Positions 8,703-17,668 of a stretch of DNA of 64,000 nt are shown here, piece after piece. The DNA comes from Alphaproteobacteria bacterium. Its GTDB lineage: Bacteria > Pseudomonadota > Alphaproteobacteria > Rhodobacterales > Rhodobacteraceae. Under the pieces are notes generated by a model. It had not been told where the DNA came from, did no database searches, and saw only the letters and a list, made by a program, of their open reading frames with translations. The stretch is taken from positions 62,001 to 126,000 of the forward strand of contig JAUIFH010000005.1 of assembly GCA_030429495.1 (NCBI GenBank), given 5' to 3'. Position 1 is the stretch's first letter; each line of letters begins with the position of its first letter. The translations under genes and the position numbers were made by a program.

Positions 8703-10952
8703 TCAGGCGGCACTGCGGCGCGTTTTCCAGTCGATCAGCGCCCTCAAACGGGCGAGTTGCACCGGTTTCGTCAGGACCGAAAACCCAATCTCTGCGCCGA
8801 GCTGATTCAATTCGCCGGAATGATCGGCGGTGACGATGATCGCGGGGATATCCGTGCCGGAGGCGGCCCGAAGGGCCCTGATCGCTGCCACGCCCGTATC
8901 GTCGCCGTCGAGCCGGAAGTCCGCGATGATGACATCGGGCGCAGTACCGATTTCTTCCATCAGCGCCAGAGCGCCGTCGGTCGACGAAGTACCAAGCGCG
9001 CTTGCGCCCCAGGCGTCGAGTTTTTCGGTCATGGCGTGAAGTACGTCCGGATCGTTCTCGACCACGAAGACGATCAGGTCGAGCCCACCAGGCGGAGCCG
9101 TCTCGTCCCCACCCGTCGTCACACGCGGAACAGCGCCGCCAAGCGCGCGGTCAACGGTGATGGAGAAGACAGAGCCGCGCCCCGGCACCGAGCGGACACC
9201 GATCTCATGCCCGAGATGGCGGCAGGCACGTTCAACAATCGACAGGCCAAGCCCCATGCACGAGGCCGACCGCGCGTCGCTCACACGCGTGAACTCGTTG
9301 AAGATGCGGCCGAGGTCGGCATCGGAAATCCCGATGCCGGTATCGCAGACATCGATCCGAAGACCGCCTTCGACGCGCCGGCATCCGACTAGAACCCGGC
9401 CGGTATCGGTATACTGGATCGCGTTCGCGACAAGGTTCTGCACGCAGCGCCCGAGGTAGCGCTGATCGGACCGAACCCAGGCAGACGATGGCACCACCGT
9501 CAGCACGATCCCCTTTTCCGCCGCGAGCGGAGCGAAATCTTCCTCAACCGCCCGCAGCAATCCGTCGATGCAGAAATCGCCCACGTTGAATTCGGCCCCC
9601 GCGGTATCCAGGCGCGAGATGTCGAGCAAGGCATGCAGCAGCGACTCGATCGACGAGAAGGACCGCGCAAGACGCTCTACCCGGTCGGACGCGCGGCGTC
9701 CGCCCACGGTTTCGCGCAACGTGGAAATATAGAGCTTCGCGGCATTGATCGGTTGCAGGAGGTCGTGGCTTGCGGCCGCGAGAAAGCGGGTCTTGGAGCG
9801 GTGCGCGGCCTCGGCGGCCTCCATCGCTTCCCGCAGCGCCTCTTCCGTTCGGGCCTGTTCGGCAGCCCGGATCCGGAGCTGGCGGTTGAGTTCCGTCAGC
9901 TCGGCCGTCCGTTCCCTTACCCGCCGTTCAAGGATCTGATTGATCCTCTGGCGCTCCTCGGCGGCTTCCGTCTCGGCGGTCACGTCGGTGACGGTCACGA
10001 TGAAGCCGTTGTCGGGCAGCGCGTGGATCTGGACGTCCAGGCTGACCCGGTCGGGACGCCGGAAACGCTCCTGCACCACCTCGCCGCGGCGGACCGCCTT
10101 CGACCAGGCGGCGATCCCCGCCGCGCCATCCTCGGGTTGCAGCGCCTCGAACCGTTGCACGTGCTCGACGATGCGGCGGAAACCGGTGCCCTTTTTCATC
10201 AGCGAAAGCGGAATGCCGAGCAATTCCCCGAACCGGCCGTTGCGCACCAGAAGATCGCCCTCGGCCGAAAAGGTGCAGATCCCAAGCGGCATGTAATCGA
10301 AGGTCGCCTGAAGCATATGCGCCTGGCGGTCGATCAACTGGTTCTTCTCACGCCGGTTGCGGCGAACGACATCCGTGATCTCGGTCTGCAGGACCGCGAT
10401 GTTGCCCGATCCTGTCTGGCGGCAGGAAATCTGGAACCACCGGTCGTTCTTCAGCGCCATGATCTGGTTTGCGAACCGGCGGTCACGCGGTTTCGCGGCG
10501 CGGCCTGCCTCGGAGGGTGTCGGCGGGCGGACGAACTTGCTGGCGGCGACAGCACTCAGATATTCGTCGAAGCCAAGTCCCGGCGCTATTAGAGGGGACA
10601 CGTCGGGCAGAAGCCGGCGGAACCGGTCATTGCACACCAGAAGCCGTTCTTCCGAGAACAAAGCAAAGCCGCCCTCGACCGCCATCATCGCGTCGGCGAG
10701 CGTCTTCTGCATCCGTTCCTGCAGCCGATGCGCAAGTTCGAGTTCCGAACTCGCCCGCCCGAGTGTGTCGAGCGCCTGCTCCAGATCGCGGGTCTTTTCC
10801 CACACCGCCCCCTGAAGCGCGATCGCAGACTGGAACAGCGAATAGGCCGAGCGGCCAACCCCGTGCCCACGCTCCGCCCGCGTGATCAGTGCCTCGATGA
10901 TCTTTGCCTGCCGTTCGATCTGCAGTTCCGGCGGTTCGGTCGGGTCGATCAC
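8703..10952 (-). CDS. Hybrid sensor histidine kinase / response regulator
   Basis: A 749-residue cytoplasmic kinase. Two PAS-like segments (DAMMAVEGGFALFSEERLL and DYMPLGICTFSAEGDLLV) are followed by a coiled coil, the HisKA box RFLAAASHDLLQPINAAKL, the ATPase N box QNLVANAIQYTD and G boxes DTGIGISD and GLGLSIVER, and a C-terminal receiver with phospho-Asp in VIIADFRLDGDD and Lys in LTKPVQ. The start is GTG 10952 with GGAGGAGGG upstream; its GTGA overlaps the stop of the FIST gene, so the two are translationally coupled. Domain order and context match NahK-like kinases and the FlhS-type C1 sensors. Confidence 0.9.
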   Translation of the reverse strand: MIDPTEPPELQIERQAKIIEALITRAERGHGVGRSAYSLFQSAIALQGAVWEKTRDLEQALDTLGRASSELELAHRLQERMQKTLADAMMAVEGGFALFSEERLLVCNDRFRRLLPDVSPLIAPGLGFDEYLSAVAASKFVRPPTPSEAGRAAKPRDRRFANQIMALKNDRWFQISCRQTGSGNIAVLQTEITDVVRRNRREKNQLIDRQAHMLQATFDYMPLGICTFSAEGDLLVRNGRFGELLGIPLSLMKKGTGFRRIVEHVQRFEALQPEDGAAGIAAWSKAVRRGEVVQERFRRPDRVSLDVQIHALPDNGFIVTVTDVTAETEAAEERQRINQILERRVRERTAELTELNRQLRIRAAEQARTEEALREAMEAAEAAHRSKTRFLAAASHDLLQPINAAKLYISTLRETVGGRRASDRVERLARSFSSIESLLHALLDISRLDTAGAEFNVGDFCIDGLLRAVEEDFAPLAAEKGIVLTVVPSSAWVRSDQRYLGRCVQNLVANAIQYTDTGRVLVGCRRVEGGLRIDVCDTGIGISDADLGRIFNEFTRVSDARSASCMGLGLSIVERACRHLGHEIGVRSVPGRGSVFSITVDRALGGAVPRVTTGGDETAPPGGLDLIVFVVENDPDVLHAMTEKLDAWGASALGTSSTDGALALMEEIGTAPDVIIADFRLDGDDTGVAAIRALRAASGTDIPAIIVTADHSGELNQLGAEIGFSVLTKPVQLARLRALIDWKTRRSAA

Positions 10953-12118
10953 AGCGCGGGTCCCTCCTCCGGACGGAAGAAGGCGATGCCGACGAAGGTC
11001 TGGTTCACATGCACGCCCAGATGTTGCTCGCCGTAGGTGTTGAACCCGACAACGCGGTGGGTGCGGAACTGCTCCGAAGCATCTTCGCCGAGACCCTTGT
11101 GCTCGATCTCGAGCTTGCGCAGATAGCAATCGAAACCGAGGATGAGGTCAGGCGGAAATCCACGTTCGTCGCGCACACCCAGCCCGGCGCCGAGCGTGCG
11201 GATGATCTCCTTTCCGCTGCCGAGCGTCAGCAGGAGGCCGTCGTCGATCGCCGAAAGGAATGTCAAGCCACCGCCTTCGGCGATGCCCTGGATCGCGCGG
11301 ACATGATAGGCCGACCCGTTGCGCACAAGGACCGGGTTCTCCGCAAAGACGATCGGCGACAACTCATGGGCAGGAACTCCGACGAGTCGGGCATATTCTT
11401 GCGCGGCGGGTGCGCCGTTCAATTCCAGCACCAGCCGCTTTTCCGGAACCGCGCGCGTCACGACCATCCGTTTCGTGGTCGGCTGGAAATGGTCGAAACC
11501 AAGTCCACGAAAGGACAGATCGGTATCGAGCAGCACGAGAACCGCAGCATCCTCGTGGAACGCGCCACCATGGAGGACGAACGTCTTCTCAAACGCGAGA
11601 CCGTCGCCAGCGGAACCGCCAAAGACCGGGATATCCTGAAAACCCGCCTCAAGCGCAGCGACGACAAGGTCTTCCTGCTGCGACAGGCCGTCTGCAAAGA
11701 CCAGCGCGAGGCGTCGGCGCCCCGGTGTCGCCGGGAACCGCGCCGCCAGCCCCTCGGCCTGCCGGACGATCTCGCCGATATGGACTGGACGCAGCGGCCG
11801 GATCAGCGCCGAGGCGACCCGGAACCGGCTGCGCCGGAAGGCAAGCGCGATCAGCGCGTCATTCTCATAACCGGCGGGCGTGATCTGCCCGGCCGATGTG
11901 CATCCGTAAACCGCCGGCGCAAATGGCTGCTCCGCCAGCGCACCCGCCAGAGCGGCGCGGTCGAGCGTGTTGGGTACGAAGAGAAGGACGAAACTCGGAT
12001 CGGCGGCGCTGATGGCCGACGCAATCTCGGCGACGGCCGCAGCCGGATCGCGCTGGCGCGACACAGCGACGGTGACGGCCTCGGCCGGTTTAACGGTCAG
12101 ATCGCGCAGCATCTGCAT
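10949..12118 (-). CDS. FIST-domain sensory protein
   Basis: A 389-residue protein with the FIST N domain (AVYGCTSAGQITPAGYENDALIAL) and FIST C domain (EYARLVGVP, NPVLVRNGSAYHVRAI, LTFLSAIDDG, YLRKLEIEHK). FIST proteins bind small ligands; in NosP the domain senses nitric oxide via haem and controls a co-encoded NahK-type kinase. The start ATG 12118 follows GGAGGAGGG; an upstream GTG (12142) is less well placed. It overlaps the hybrid kinase by four bases, so the pair probably works as sensor and kinase. The actual ligand here is unknown and may relate to C1 metabolism. Confidence 0.88.
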   Translation of the reverse strand: MQMLRDLTVKPAEAVTVAVSRQRDPAAAVAEIASAISAADPSFVLLFVPNTLDRAALAGALAEQPFAPAVYGCTSAGQITPAGYENDALIALAFRRSRFRVASALIRPLRPVHIGEIVRQAEGLAARFPATPGRRRLALVFADGLSQQEDLVVAALEAGFQDIPVFGGSAGDGLAFEKTFVLHGGAFHEDAAVLVLLDTDLSFRGLGFDHFQPTTKRMVVTRAVPEKRLVLELNGAPAAQEYARLVGVPAHELSPIVFAENPVLVRNGSAYHVRAIQGIAEGGGLTFLSAIDDGLLLTLGSGKEIIRTLGAGLGVRDERGFPPDLILGFDCYLRKLEIEHKGLGEDASEQFRTHRVVGFNTYGEQHLGVHVNQTFVGIAFFRPEEGPAL

Positions 12119-12149
12119 CCCGTCGCCCTCCTCCTGCAGCACCGCCCAG

Positions 12150-12839
12150 TTATTGCAGGTGATGCCGGATCGAAACTTCCCGCACCATGAGCGCCGCCTG
12201 CGTCCGGTTGCGAACCCCGAGCCGGCGCAGCAGCGTCGTGATATGCGCCTTCACCGTCGCCTCGGCCAACTCCATCTCGTAAGCGATGAGCTTGTTGGGC
12301 TTGCCCTTGCAGATGAGGCCGAGAATCCGGGTTTGCTGCTGCGACAACCCGGCAATCCGCCGCGAAATCTCCGTCACGTTCGGATCGACGGCCGGCGAGT
12401 TCAAGGTGCCCTCGTAACCGGCCGGAACATAGGTCTTTCCATCCGATATCTCGAGCATTGCCGCGCAGAGCGTCTCGCGCCCAAGGTCCTTCGGGATGAA
12501 CCCCGCGGCGCCGGCGGCCATCACGGAGCGAACGACATCGGCTGAGGTGATTGCCGAGATCACAACCACCGGCACGTCCTGCGCCTTGCCCTTGATCTTC
12601 ATGAAGCCGCTCAACCCCGAGACGTCCGGCAGGTTCAGATCAAGCATCACCAGATCGGGCGCGAAGCGGTTGCGCAGGAATTGCAGCGCTTCGCCCAGAG
12701 TGCTCGCCTTGCGGACGTGGCGGATGTGAAAAACGCTTTCCATCATCGACGCCAGCGCGTCGCAGTAAAGCGGATGGTCGTCGACCACCAACGCCGAACG
12801 GATCGGCGCCGCGTGAGCGGCCTCGGACATGCACGCCAT
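12150..12839 (-). CDS. LuxR/NarL-type response regulator
   Basis: A 229-residue two-component regulator. The receiver has the acidic pair in ALVVDDHPLY, the phospho-acceptor Asp in LVMLDLNLPDVSG, Thr/Ser in VVISAITSADV, and Lys in GFIPKDLG. The C-terminal LuxR helix-turn-helix is LSQQQTRILGLICKGKPNKL and ATVKAHITTLLRRLGV. ATG 12839 has AGGGAGG upstream. It is the first gene of the run RR - FIST - hybrid kinase - Cys-rich exported protein and is the obvious partner of the kinase. By position and type it resembles FlhR/AgmR/EraR regulators of alcohol oxidation genes. Confidence 0.9.
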   Translation of the reverse strand: MACMSEAAHAAPIRSALVVDDHPLYCDALASMMESVFHIRHVRKASTLGEALQFLRNRFAPDLVMLDLNLPDVSGLSGFMKIKGKAQDVPVVVISAITSADVVRSVMAAGAAGFIPKDLGRETLCAAMLEISDGKTYVPAGYEGTLNSPAVDPNVTEISRRIAGLSQQQTRILGLICKGKPNKLIAYEMELAEATVKAHITTLLRRLGVRNRTQAALMVREVSIRHHLQ

Positions 12840-13428
12840 TGTGCGGCCTCCCTGACTACGACCGTTCTGTGCTCTGTCGCGGCTCTTGGATTGTTGTGTT
12901 TCTCGCTCGCGTGGCGCTTCGGCGGTCGGTTTTCCTCACTCCGGCGGCAAGTTTTGCACGGAAGCGTCAGCGGAACAAGCTGTGTGCCGCCGGGTCAAAA
13001 CCAATTCTTTAGTCGCAGTCGACCCCGCCCTTCGTTCACAGCCAGATCTGCCGCGGCAACCTCTGTCCGCGCGTGCGTTTCGGGCGGAGTCTTCCGACCG
13101 CAATCAACACCGCGATCCCCCTCTGCTGCCGGATCCCCGTTATTTCTGCCGCCAAATCGGCACGTTAGCGGCGCAGGTGAACCTCGTTTTTGCCACAATC
13201 GGAGCCTAGCCATAACAGGTCATTAATCAGTACGGCGCCGTTGCGCGACGCGATTCACCGCGTTGGCACCTATCGGAGATCGGAACGCCATGTCGAAACG
13301 CCAAAGCGCGATGCCCCTGACCGGAACAACGGTCAGACCGCTTGCACAGATCGGGCAACGCAGCGCCGCGAACGACATCCGACACGACCGCGACGGTGTC
13401 ATGGGAGGACGTAGGGGAGTTCTGCAAA
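12840..13428. other. 589-bp intergenic region between divergent operons
   Basis: This gap separates the leftward regulator operon from the rightward GTPase operon, so both promoters should lie here. No convincing gene was found; short open frames lack ribosome binding sites and family motifs. Two elements recur elsewhere in the window upstream of a membrane protein gene at 50988: TCCGGCGGCAAGTTTT (12940-12955), and GCCACAATC (13192-13200), which resembles GCCACATTC there. The end near 13200-13235 is AT-richer (CATAACAGGTCATTAATCAG) and is the likeliest promoter of the GTPase operon. Confidence 0.5.
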
Positions 13429-15459
13429 GTGCTTGAGAATGCCTATCTTCTGAAATCCGGAAACGCCGCTTTCGCCAGCGTCTCTGCCGAATTCACCGCA
13501 CTGTCGGACAAACTCGACCGGTTGGCCGAGATCTCTGACAGCCGCACAGCGTCCAGGGCCGCCGGGCTGAAGGCCCGGCTTCAGGCGTTTTCACCGCGGA
13601 TCACGATGGTCGGCCAGGTCAAGGCCGGGAAATCCGCGCTCGTCAACGTGCTTGCGGCGACGCCGGGCCTGCTGCCCTCCGACGTCAACCCGTGGACATC
13701 GGTCGTCACCACGCTCGCCATCAACGGCAAGGCACCGGCGGAAGCCGACGCGCAGGGCGAGACCAAGGCCCGCTTCACCTTCTTCGACCGTGACGAATGG
13801 GACAACCTCGTCAATCACGGCGGTCGGCTTGGTGAGCTTGCCGAACGCGCGGGCGCGGAAGAGGAACTGCACAAGATCGAAGCGCAGATCGACGCCATGC
13901 GGCGCAAGACCGAATCCCGTCTCGGCAAGCATTTCGAGCTTCTCCTCGGGCAGAGCCATACCTACGGGTACCTCGATTCCGAACTCGTGGAGCGCTATGT
14001 CTGCCTCGGTGACGGCATCGAGGCCGGCGATATCAGCGCCGCGACCGGCCGCTTCGCCGACATCACGAAATCGGCGGAATTCTACGTCGGCGTCCCGGAA
14101 TACGATATGGCGATGACGCTGTGCGACACGCCCGGCGTCAACGATACGTTCATGATGCGCGAGCAGATCACGCTGCGCAGCCTGCGCGGCTCCGAACTGT
14201 GCGTTGTCGTGTTGTCGGCCCATCAGGCGCTCAGCACCGTGGACCTCGCGCTGATGCGGATCATCGCGAACCTTGAGAACCGTCAGGTGATCCTGTTCAT
14301 CAACCGTATCGACGAGCTTCAAGAACCGGTCCGGCAGATCGCCGAAATCCGCGACAGCATCACGTCGACGTTGAAGAAGTTCAACATCAGCTCCGATGTC
14401 GCCGTCATCTTCGGCAGCGCGAAATGGGGCGAAGCGGCGCTTACCGGCTCTATGGACATGCTGTCCGCCGACAGCCGGGACACGCTTTCCGACTATATCG
14501 AAGGCTGCCCCGACCAAAAGTCCGAGGACGGCTGGGAAACCATCTGGAACGTCTCGGGGATGCCCGACCTGCTCCGTGCGATTGCGGTGCGGATCGAGGA
14601 AGGCGCGGGCCGCCGTCAACTGGACCGCACCCGCCGCGCCGCGCGCAACCTCACCAACGAGGCACGCGCCCGGATGGTCGCGAAGCACGAGAGCGGCGCG
14701 ACCGTCGACCTTGAACTGGCCGGTGGATCGGCAATCACGACGATGGCCGAACTGACCGAGCGGTTCGAGGGCGACATGGGAACGCTTTGCCAATCGCTGC
14801 GCGACGACCTCGTCCAGCGCATGGGCGCCGCCGAAAACGGCTTTGTCAAACGCGCGACCGACGCCCTCGTCGCGCATCTCGACGAGTTTGGCGAACAGGG
14901 CACCTGGAGCTACGACCCGACCGGGCTGCGTGTCCTGCAGCGCACCGCTTATATGAGCTTCTCTCGCGCGCTGACAGCCAAGGTCGGCGCCCTCTACACC
15001 GATGCCGCGGCCCATGTTCAGGGCGTCTATGCCGCCATGCTCGGCGACCGGCTTGGCGATTTCCGGATCGAACCGCCCTACCCGCCGCGCGTCCCGGCGC
15101 CGGTCGGCCTCGGCCGCACCATCGCGCTTGACCTGCAAAGCACCTGGTGGCGGCGCTGGTGGCAGAAGCGGCGCGGCGCGGCGGCTTTTGCCAATGACTA
15201 CGCCCATCTGATCCGCGCCGAAGTGCATTCCATTTCCGAAGATGTGGAACGCAACCAGGCAGCCGCGGTGCTGGAAAACGCCCGCGCCACCCTGACCGAA
15301 TTCCTTCGCGAGCACCGCGAGACGATCGAACGCCTGGCGAACCCCGGCGTCGACGGCGCGGATGCTTCTGACGACGCGCTGGCTGAACTTCAGGCCGGAT
15401 CCGTCACCAACAGCGCCTTCAGCGAGATCCTCAAGGATCTCGACGACATGGCCGCCTGA
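13429..15459 (+). CDS. Dynamin-like GTPase, first of operon
   Basis: A 676-residue large GTPase of the dynamin superfamily. G1 is GQVKAGKS (62-69), G3 is DTPG (233-236) in LCDTPGVND, and G4 is NRID (292-295). A long helical region follows with a Trp/Arg-rich patch (TWWRRWWQKRRG near residue 595) that could be a membrane-contact paddle, and a C-terminal coiled-coil-like helix. GTG 13429 is favoured because AGGGGAG lies nine bases upstream; earlier in-frame starts at 13342 and 13399 have no site. It heads a five-gene operon with two more GTPases. Membrane remodelling is inferred from the superfamily; the cellular role is unknown. Confidence 0.85.
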   Translation: MLENAYLLKSGNAAFASVSAEFTALSDKLDRLAEISDSRTASRAAGLKARLQAFSPRITMVGQVKAGKSALVNVLAATPGLLPSDVNPWTSVVTTLAINGKAPAEADAQGETKARFTFFDRDEWDNLVNHGGRLGELAERAGAEEELHKIEAQIDAMRRKTESRLGKHFELLLGQSHTYGYLDSELVERYVCLGDGIEAGDISAATGRFADITKSAEFYVGVPEYDMAMTLCDTPGVNDTFMMREQITLRSLRGSELCVVVLSAHQALSTVDLALMRIIANLENRQVILFINRIDELQEPVRQIAEIRDSITSTLKKFNISSDVAVIFGSAKWGEAALTGSMDMLSADSRDTLSDYIEGCPDQKSEDGWETIWNVSGMPDLLRAIAVRIEEGAGRRQLDRTRRAARNLTNEARARMVAKHESGATVDLELAGGSAITTMAELTERFEGDMGTLCQSLRDDLVQRMGAAENGFVKRATDALVAHLDEFGEQGTWSYDPTGLRVLQRTAYMSFSRALTAKVGALYTDAAAHVQGVYAAMLGDRLGDFRIEPPYPPRVPAPVGLGRTIALDLQSTWWRRWWQKRRGAAAFANDYAHLIRAEVHSISEDVERNQAAAVLENARATLTEFLREHRETIERLANPGVDGADASDDALAELQAGSVTNSAFSEILKDLDDMAA

Positions 15460-15473
15460 GCAGGACGAAGAAC

Positions 15474-17201
15474 ATGAAGGATGACATCATCAGCCACCAG
15501 CGCGAAGTGACGGCAGCCCAGCTTTCGCGCCTGGAAGATTGGGCGAACCGCAAGCCCTGCATCGCTCTGATGGGTGAATTCAGCGCCGGCAAGACCACGC
15601 TCATCAACTTCCTTCTGGGCGAGGACATCCTGCCGACGCGGGTCACTGCAACCCAGCTTCCTCCAGTCTGGATGAGCTATGGCGACCCTGCGGCGTTCTA
15701 CGTCGATACCGACGGGCAGCGCCACGACCTGCCGTTCGACAGCATCGACACGGTCCCGCTGGAAAACGCGCGCTACATCCGCCTCTACTGCCGCGGCAAT
15801 GTGCTTGAGACCGTGGACCTGATCGACACGCCGGGCATCTCGGACCCGAACATCCCGCGCCAGATCTGGGAGGTTGCCGTCGGCTACGTCAACACGATCG
15901 TCTGGTGCACGCATGCGACGCAGGCATGGCGCGAAACCGAACGCAGCGCATGGGAATCCCTGCCCGACCGCCTGCGCGCCCAGAGTGTGCTTCTGGCGAC
16001 GCGTTCCGACAAGCTGACCGAGACCGAGCGCGCCCGTGTCCTGTCGCGGCTCGAACGCGAAGCGGGTGAGCAGTTCCGCAATATCATCATGTTCTCCGCC
16101 ACCGACGCGATCAAGGCGAGCGCGGCCGAAGAGGCAAGCGACCTCTGGCAGTCGAGCGGCGCCGACGACCTTCTCGTCACGCTGGGCGAAATCGCGGCCG
16201 AGATCAGCGAGCACCGCAAACAGATGCTCGCCCGGTATGAAGCCGTGGCCGAACCCGGCGCAGCGGCGAGCGCCGAACCGGAAGAGCCGGTCCGCGTCAT
16301 GCCAAGCCGGGTCCGCCCGGCCGGACAGCTTCGCGACGGCGACGGCAGCCGTGCCCGCCCGAGCGCCGACAGCGCCGACGCCGAGCGCCTTCGCGTTCTC
16401 GAAACCGCCGAGGACATTGCCGAAGACATCGCGGAGGAGACCGACGCGGCCGAGGCACCCGCGCCTTTCGTTCTGACCGGGGCACTTCCGCGGGACACGG
16501 ATATCGAGGCGCCGGAGAGCGATCACGAGACCACCGACGATGACCGCATCCGCGAGGCAATGGTGGATCTGCACGCGTTCGATACCGAGGAGCCGACCGC
16601 CGAAGACGACAGTCTCGAAGCCAGCGAGGAAGCCGATTCCGACGCCGAGGCAGAAGCAGAGGCTGAAGTTGAGGTTGAGGTTGAGGCTGAAGAAGAAGCG
16701 ACCGCCGACGAAGGCGAAACAGCTTACGAGGACGATGCCGAACCCGTGGATGAGGAAGTCGGTGAAATGTCACTCGACGATATCTTTGCCACCGATATTG
16801 GCGACGACGAGGAAGCATCGGTCGAAGAGATCGTTGCGGATGACAACATGACCGATGCTATCGCGGAAGCAGCGGAAGAAACCGGCGAGACCTACGAGGA
16901 AGAGGAAGAGGATGCGTTCGACGCCTCTGCCTTCGACCGCATCATCGCCGCCGCCGCGCCGGATCGCGCTGAGCCGACGGAACCGGTGGTTCTTGCCGAC
17001 CGCTCCGCGCCGCAGGGCGGCAAACCCGGCAGCGCCGTGGCCCTCTGGCGCGAGGTCGTCGCCCGCGCGCCGCAGGTGGAGACCGTGCCGGACGTCCTGG
17101 CTCTGATCGAGAACTTCCTGGCCGCGCAGGACGAGCTTTATGCGGAAGAAGACGAAGCGGCAGAAGAAGACGCGACGCAACTGCTTTCACGGCGTGCGTA
17201 A
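15474..17201 (+). CDS. Dynamin-like GTPase with long acidic tail
   Basis: A 575-residue protein. Residues 1-240 form a GTPase domain with G1 GEFSAGKTT (34-42), G3 DTPG (118-121) in LIDTPGISDP, and an altered G4 TRSD (176-179) in place of NKxD. Residues about 260-500 are low-complexity and very acidic (runs of Glu, Asp, Ala and Val) and include an EVEVEVEAEEE stretch encoded by a short tandem repeat. The last ~60 residues return to an ordered helix (LWREVVARAP, DVLALIENFLAAQDEL). It follows the first GTPase by 14 bp. Its core is clearly paralogous to the third GTPase of the operon, sharing a VWC...W...LP pattern. Confidence 0.85.
   Translation: MKDDIISHQREVTAAQLSRLEDWANRKPCIALMGEFSAGKTTLINFLLGEDILPTRVTATQLPPVWMSYGDPAAFYVDTDGQRHDLPFDSIDTVPLENARYIRLYCRGNVLETVDLIDTPGISDPNIPRQIWEVAVGYVNTIVWCTHATQAWRETERSAWESLPDRLRAQSVLLATRSDKLTETERARVLSRLEREAGEQFRNIIMFSATDAIKASAAEEASDLWQSSGADDLLVTLGEIAAEISEHRKQMLARYEAVAEPGAAASAEPEEPVRVMPSRVRPAGQLRDGDGSRARPSADSADAERLRVLETAEDIAEDIAEETDAAEAPAPFVLTGALPRDTDIEAPESDHETTDDDRIREAMVDLHAFDTEEPTAEDDSLEASEEADSDAEAEAEAEVEVEVEAEEEATADEGETAYEDDAEPVDEEVGEMSLDDIFATDIGDDEEASVEEIVADDNMTDAIAEAAEETGETYEEEEEDAFDASAFDRIIAAAAPDRAEPTEPVVLADRSAPQGGKPGSAVALWREVVARAPQVETVPDVLALIENFLAAQDELYAEEDEAAEEDATQLLSRRA
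16646..16700 (+). repeat. In-frame simple repeat (GAGGTT/GAGGCT type)
   Basis: Within the acidic tail coding region a degenerate 6-base unit (GAGGCT, GAAGTT, GAGGTT, GAGGTT, GAGGCT, GAAGAA) is repeated. Because the unit is six bases, length change by slippage would keep the frame and only lengthen or shorten the Glu-Val/Glu-Ala tract. Confidence 0.7.
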
Positions 17202-17208
17202 GAACGGT

Positions 17209-17231
17209 CCGGAGCCGCATCGCGGCTCCGG
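17209..17231 (+). other. Intra-operon hairpin
   Basis: CCGGAGCCGC and GCGGCTCCGG (17209-17218, 17222-17231) form a perfect 10-bp stem with a 3-base loop between the second GTPase gene and the Roadblock-like gene. No T-run follows, and the ribosome binding site AGGAGG starts a few bases later, so it is more likely an mRNA-processing or stability element than a terminator. Confidence 0.6.
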
Positions 17232-17246
17232 CGCAGGAGGTGGGAC

Positions 17247-17624
17247 ATGTCATTGCGGGAACTGATCGACGCGGGATTGAGCGCGGCGCCGGAGTGCGTC
17301 GCCGTCTCCTATATCGACATGTCCGCCGGTCTGGTTCTGGCGACGGCGAGCCGTACCCCCTACCGTCAGGAAATCCTCGACCGGTTCGCAAAGGTGGCGG
17401 GCCAGATTTTCCGCGGCCCAAACTTCGCTTCGCTTCGCGCGACTGCGGGCGATGACGGCATCCGCCAGGCGACGGTGCTCGGCATCGACCATCTTTATGT
17501 TTTCCAGAGGATCGACGCTGACTCCGATCATGCGCTGTGCCTTGCCGGCCGCAGGGGTGCGGATGCCTCCAGGCTGCGCCAACATGCGCGCGACCTCGGC
17601 GCGGATGTTGCAAATGTCCTGTAA
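17247..17624 (+). CDS. Small protein, probable Roadblock/LC7-like fold
   Basis: A 125-residue soluble protein with the pattern of Roadblock/LC7 proteins: an N-terminal helix (LRELIDAGLSAAPE), a strand pair (CVAVSYIDMSAGLVLATAS), a long amphipathic helix (EILDRFAKVAGQIFRG), then strands IRQATVLGIDHLYVFQRI and HALCLAG and a closing helix. Roadblock proteins act as partners or GAPs of small GTPases, as MglB does for MglA. Lying between GTPase genes, it may regulate one of them. The fold call is from pattern only and needs structure prediction. ATG 17247 has AGGAGG upstream. Confidence 0.7.
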   Translation: MSLRELIDAGLSAAPECVAVSYIDMSAGLVLATASRTPYRQEILDRFAKVAGQIFRGPNFASLRATAGDDGIRQATVLGIDHLYVFQRIDADSDHALCLAGRRGADASRLRQHARDLGADVANVL

Positions 17625-17668
17625 GTATCATGAATTGCGCCAGAAAAATCGAAGCCTCCGGAGCGCCC

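Noticed and set aside
12681-13226. 181-codon frame in the gap before the GTPase operon
   Set aside because: Overlaps the regulator gene end on the other strand, has no ribosome binding site, and looks non-coding.
13591-15315. 574-codon frame antisense to the first GTPase
   Set aside because: High-GC antisense artefact; no ribosome binding site or motifs.
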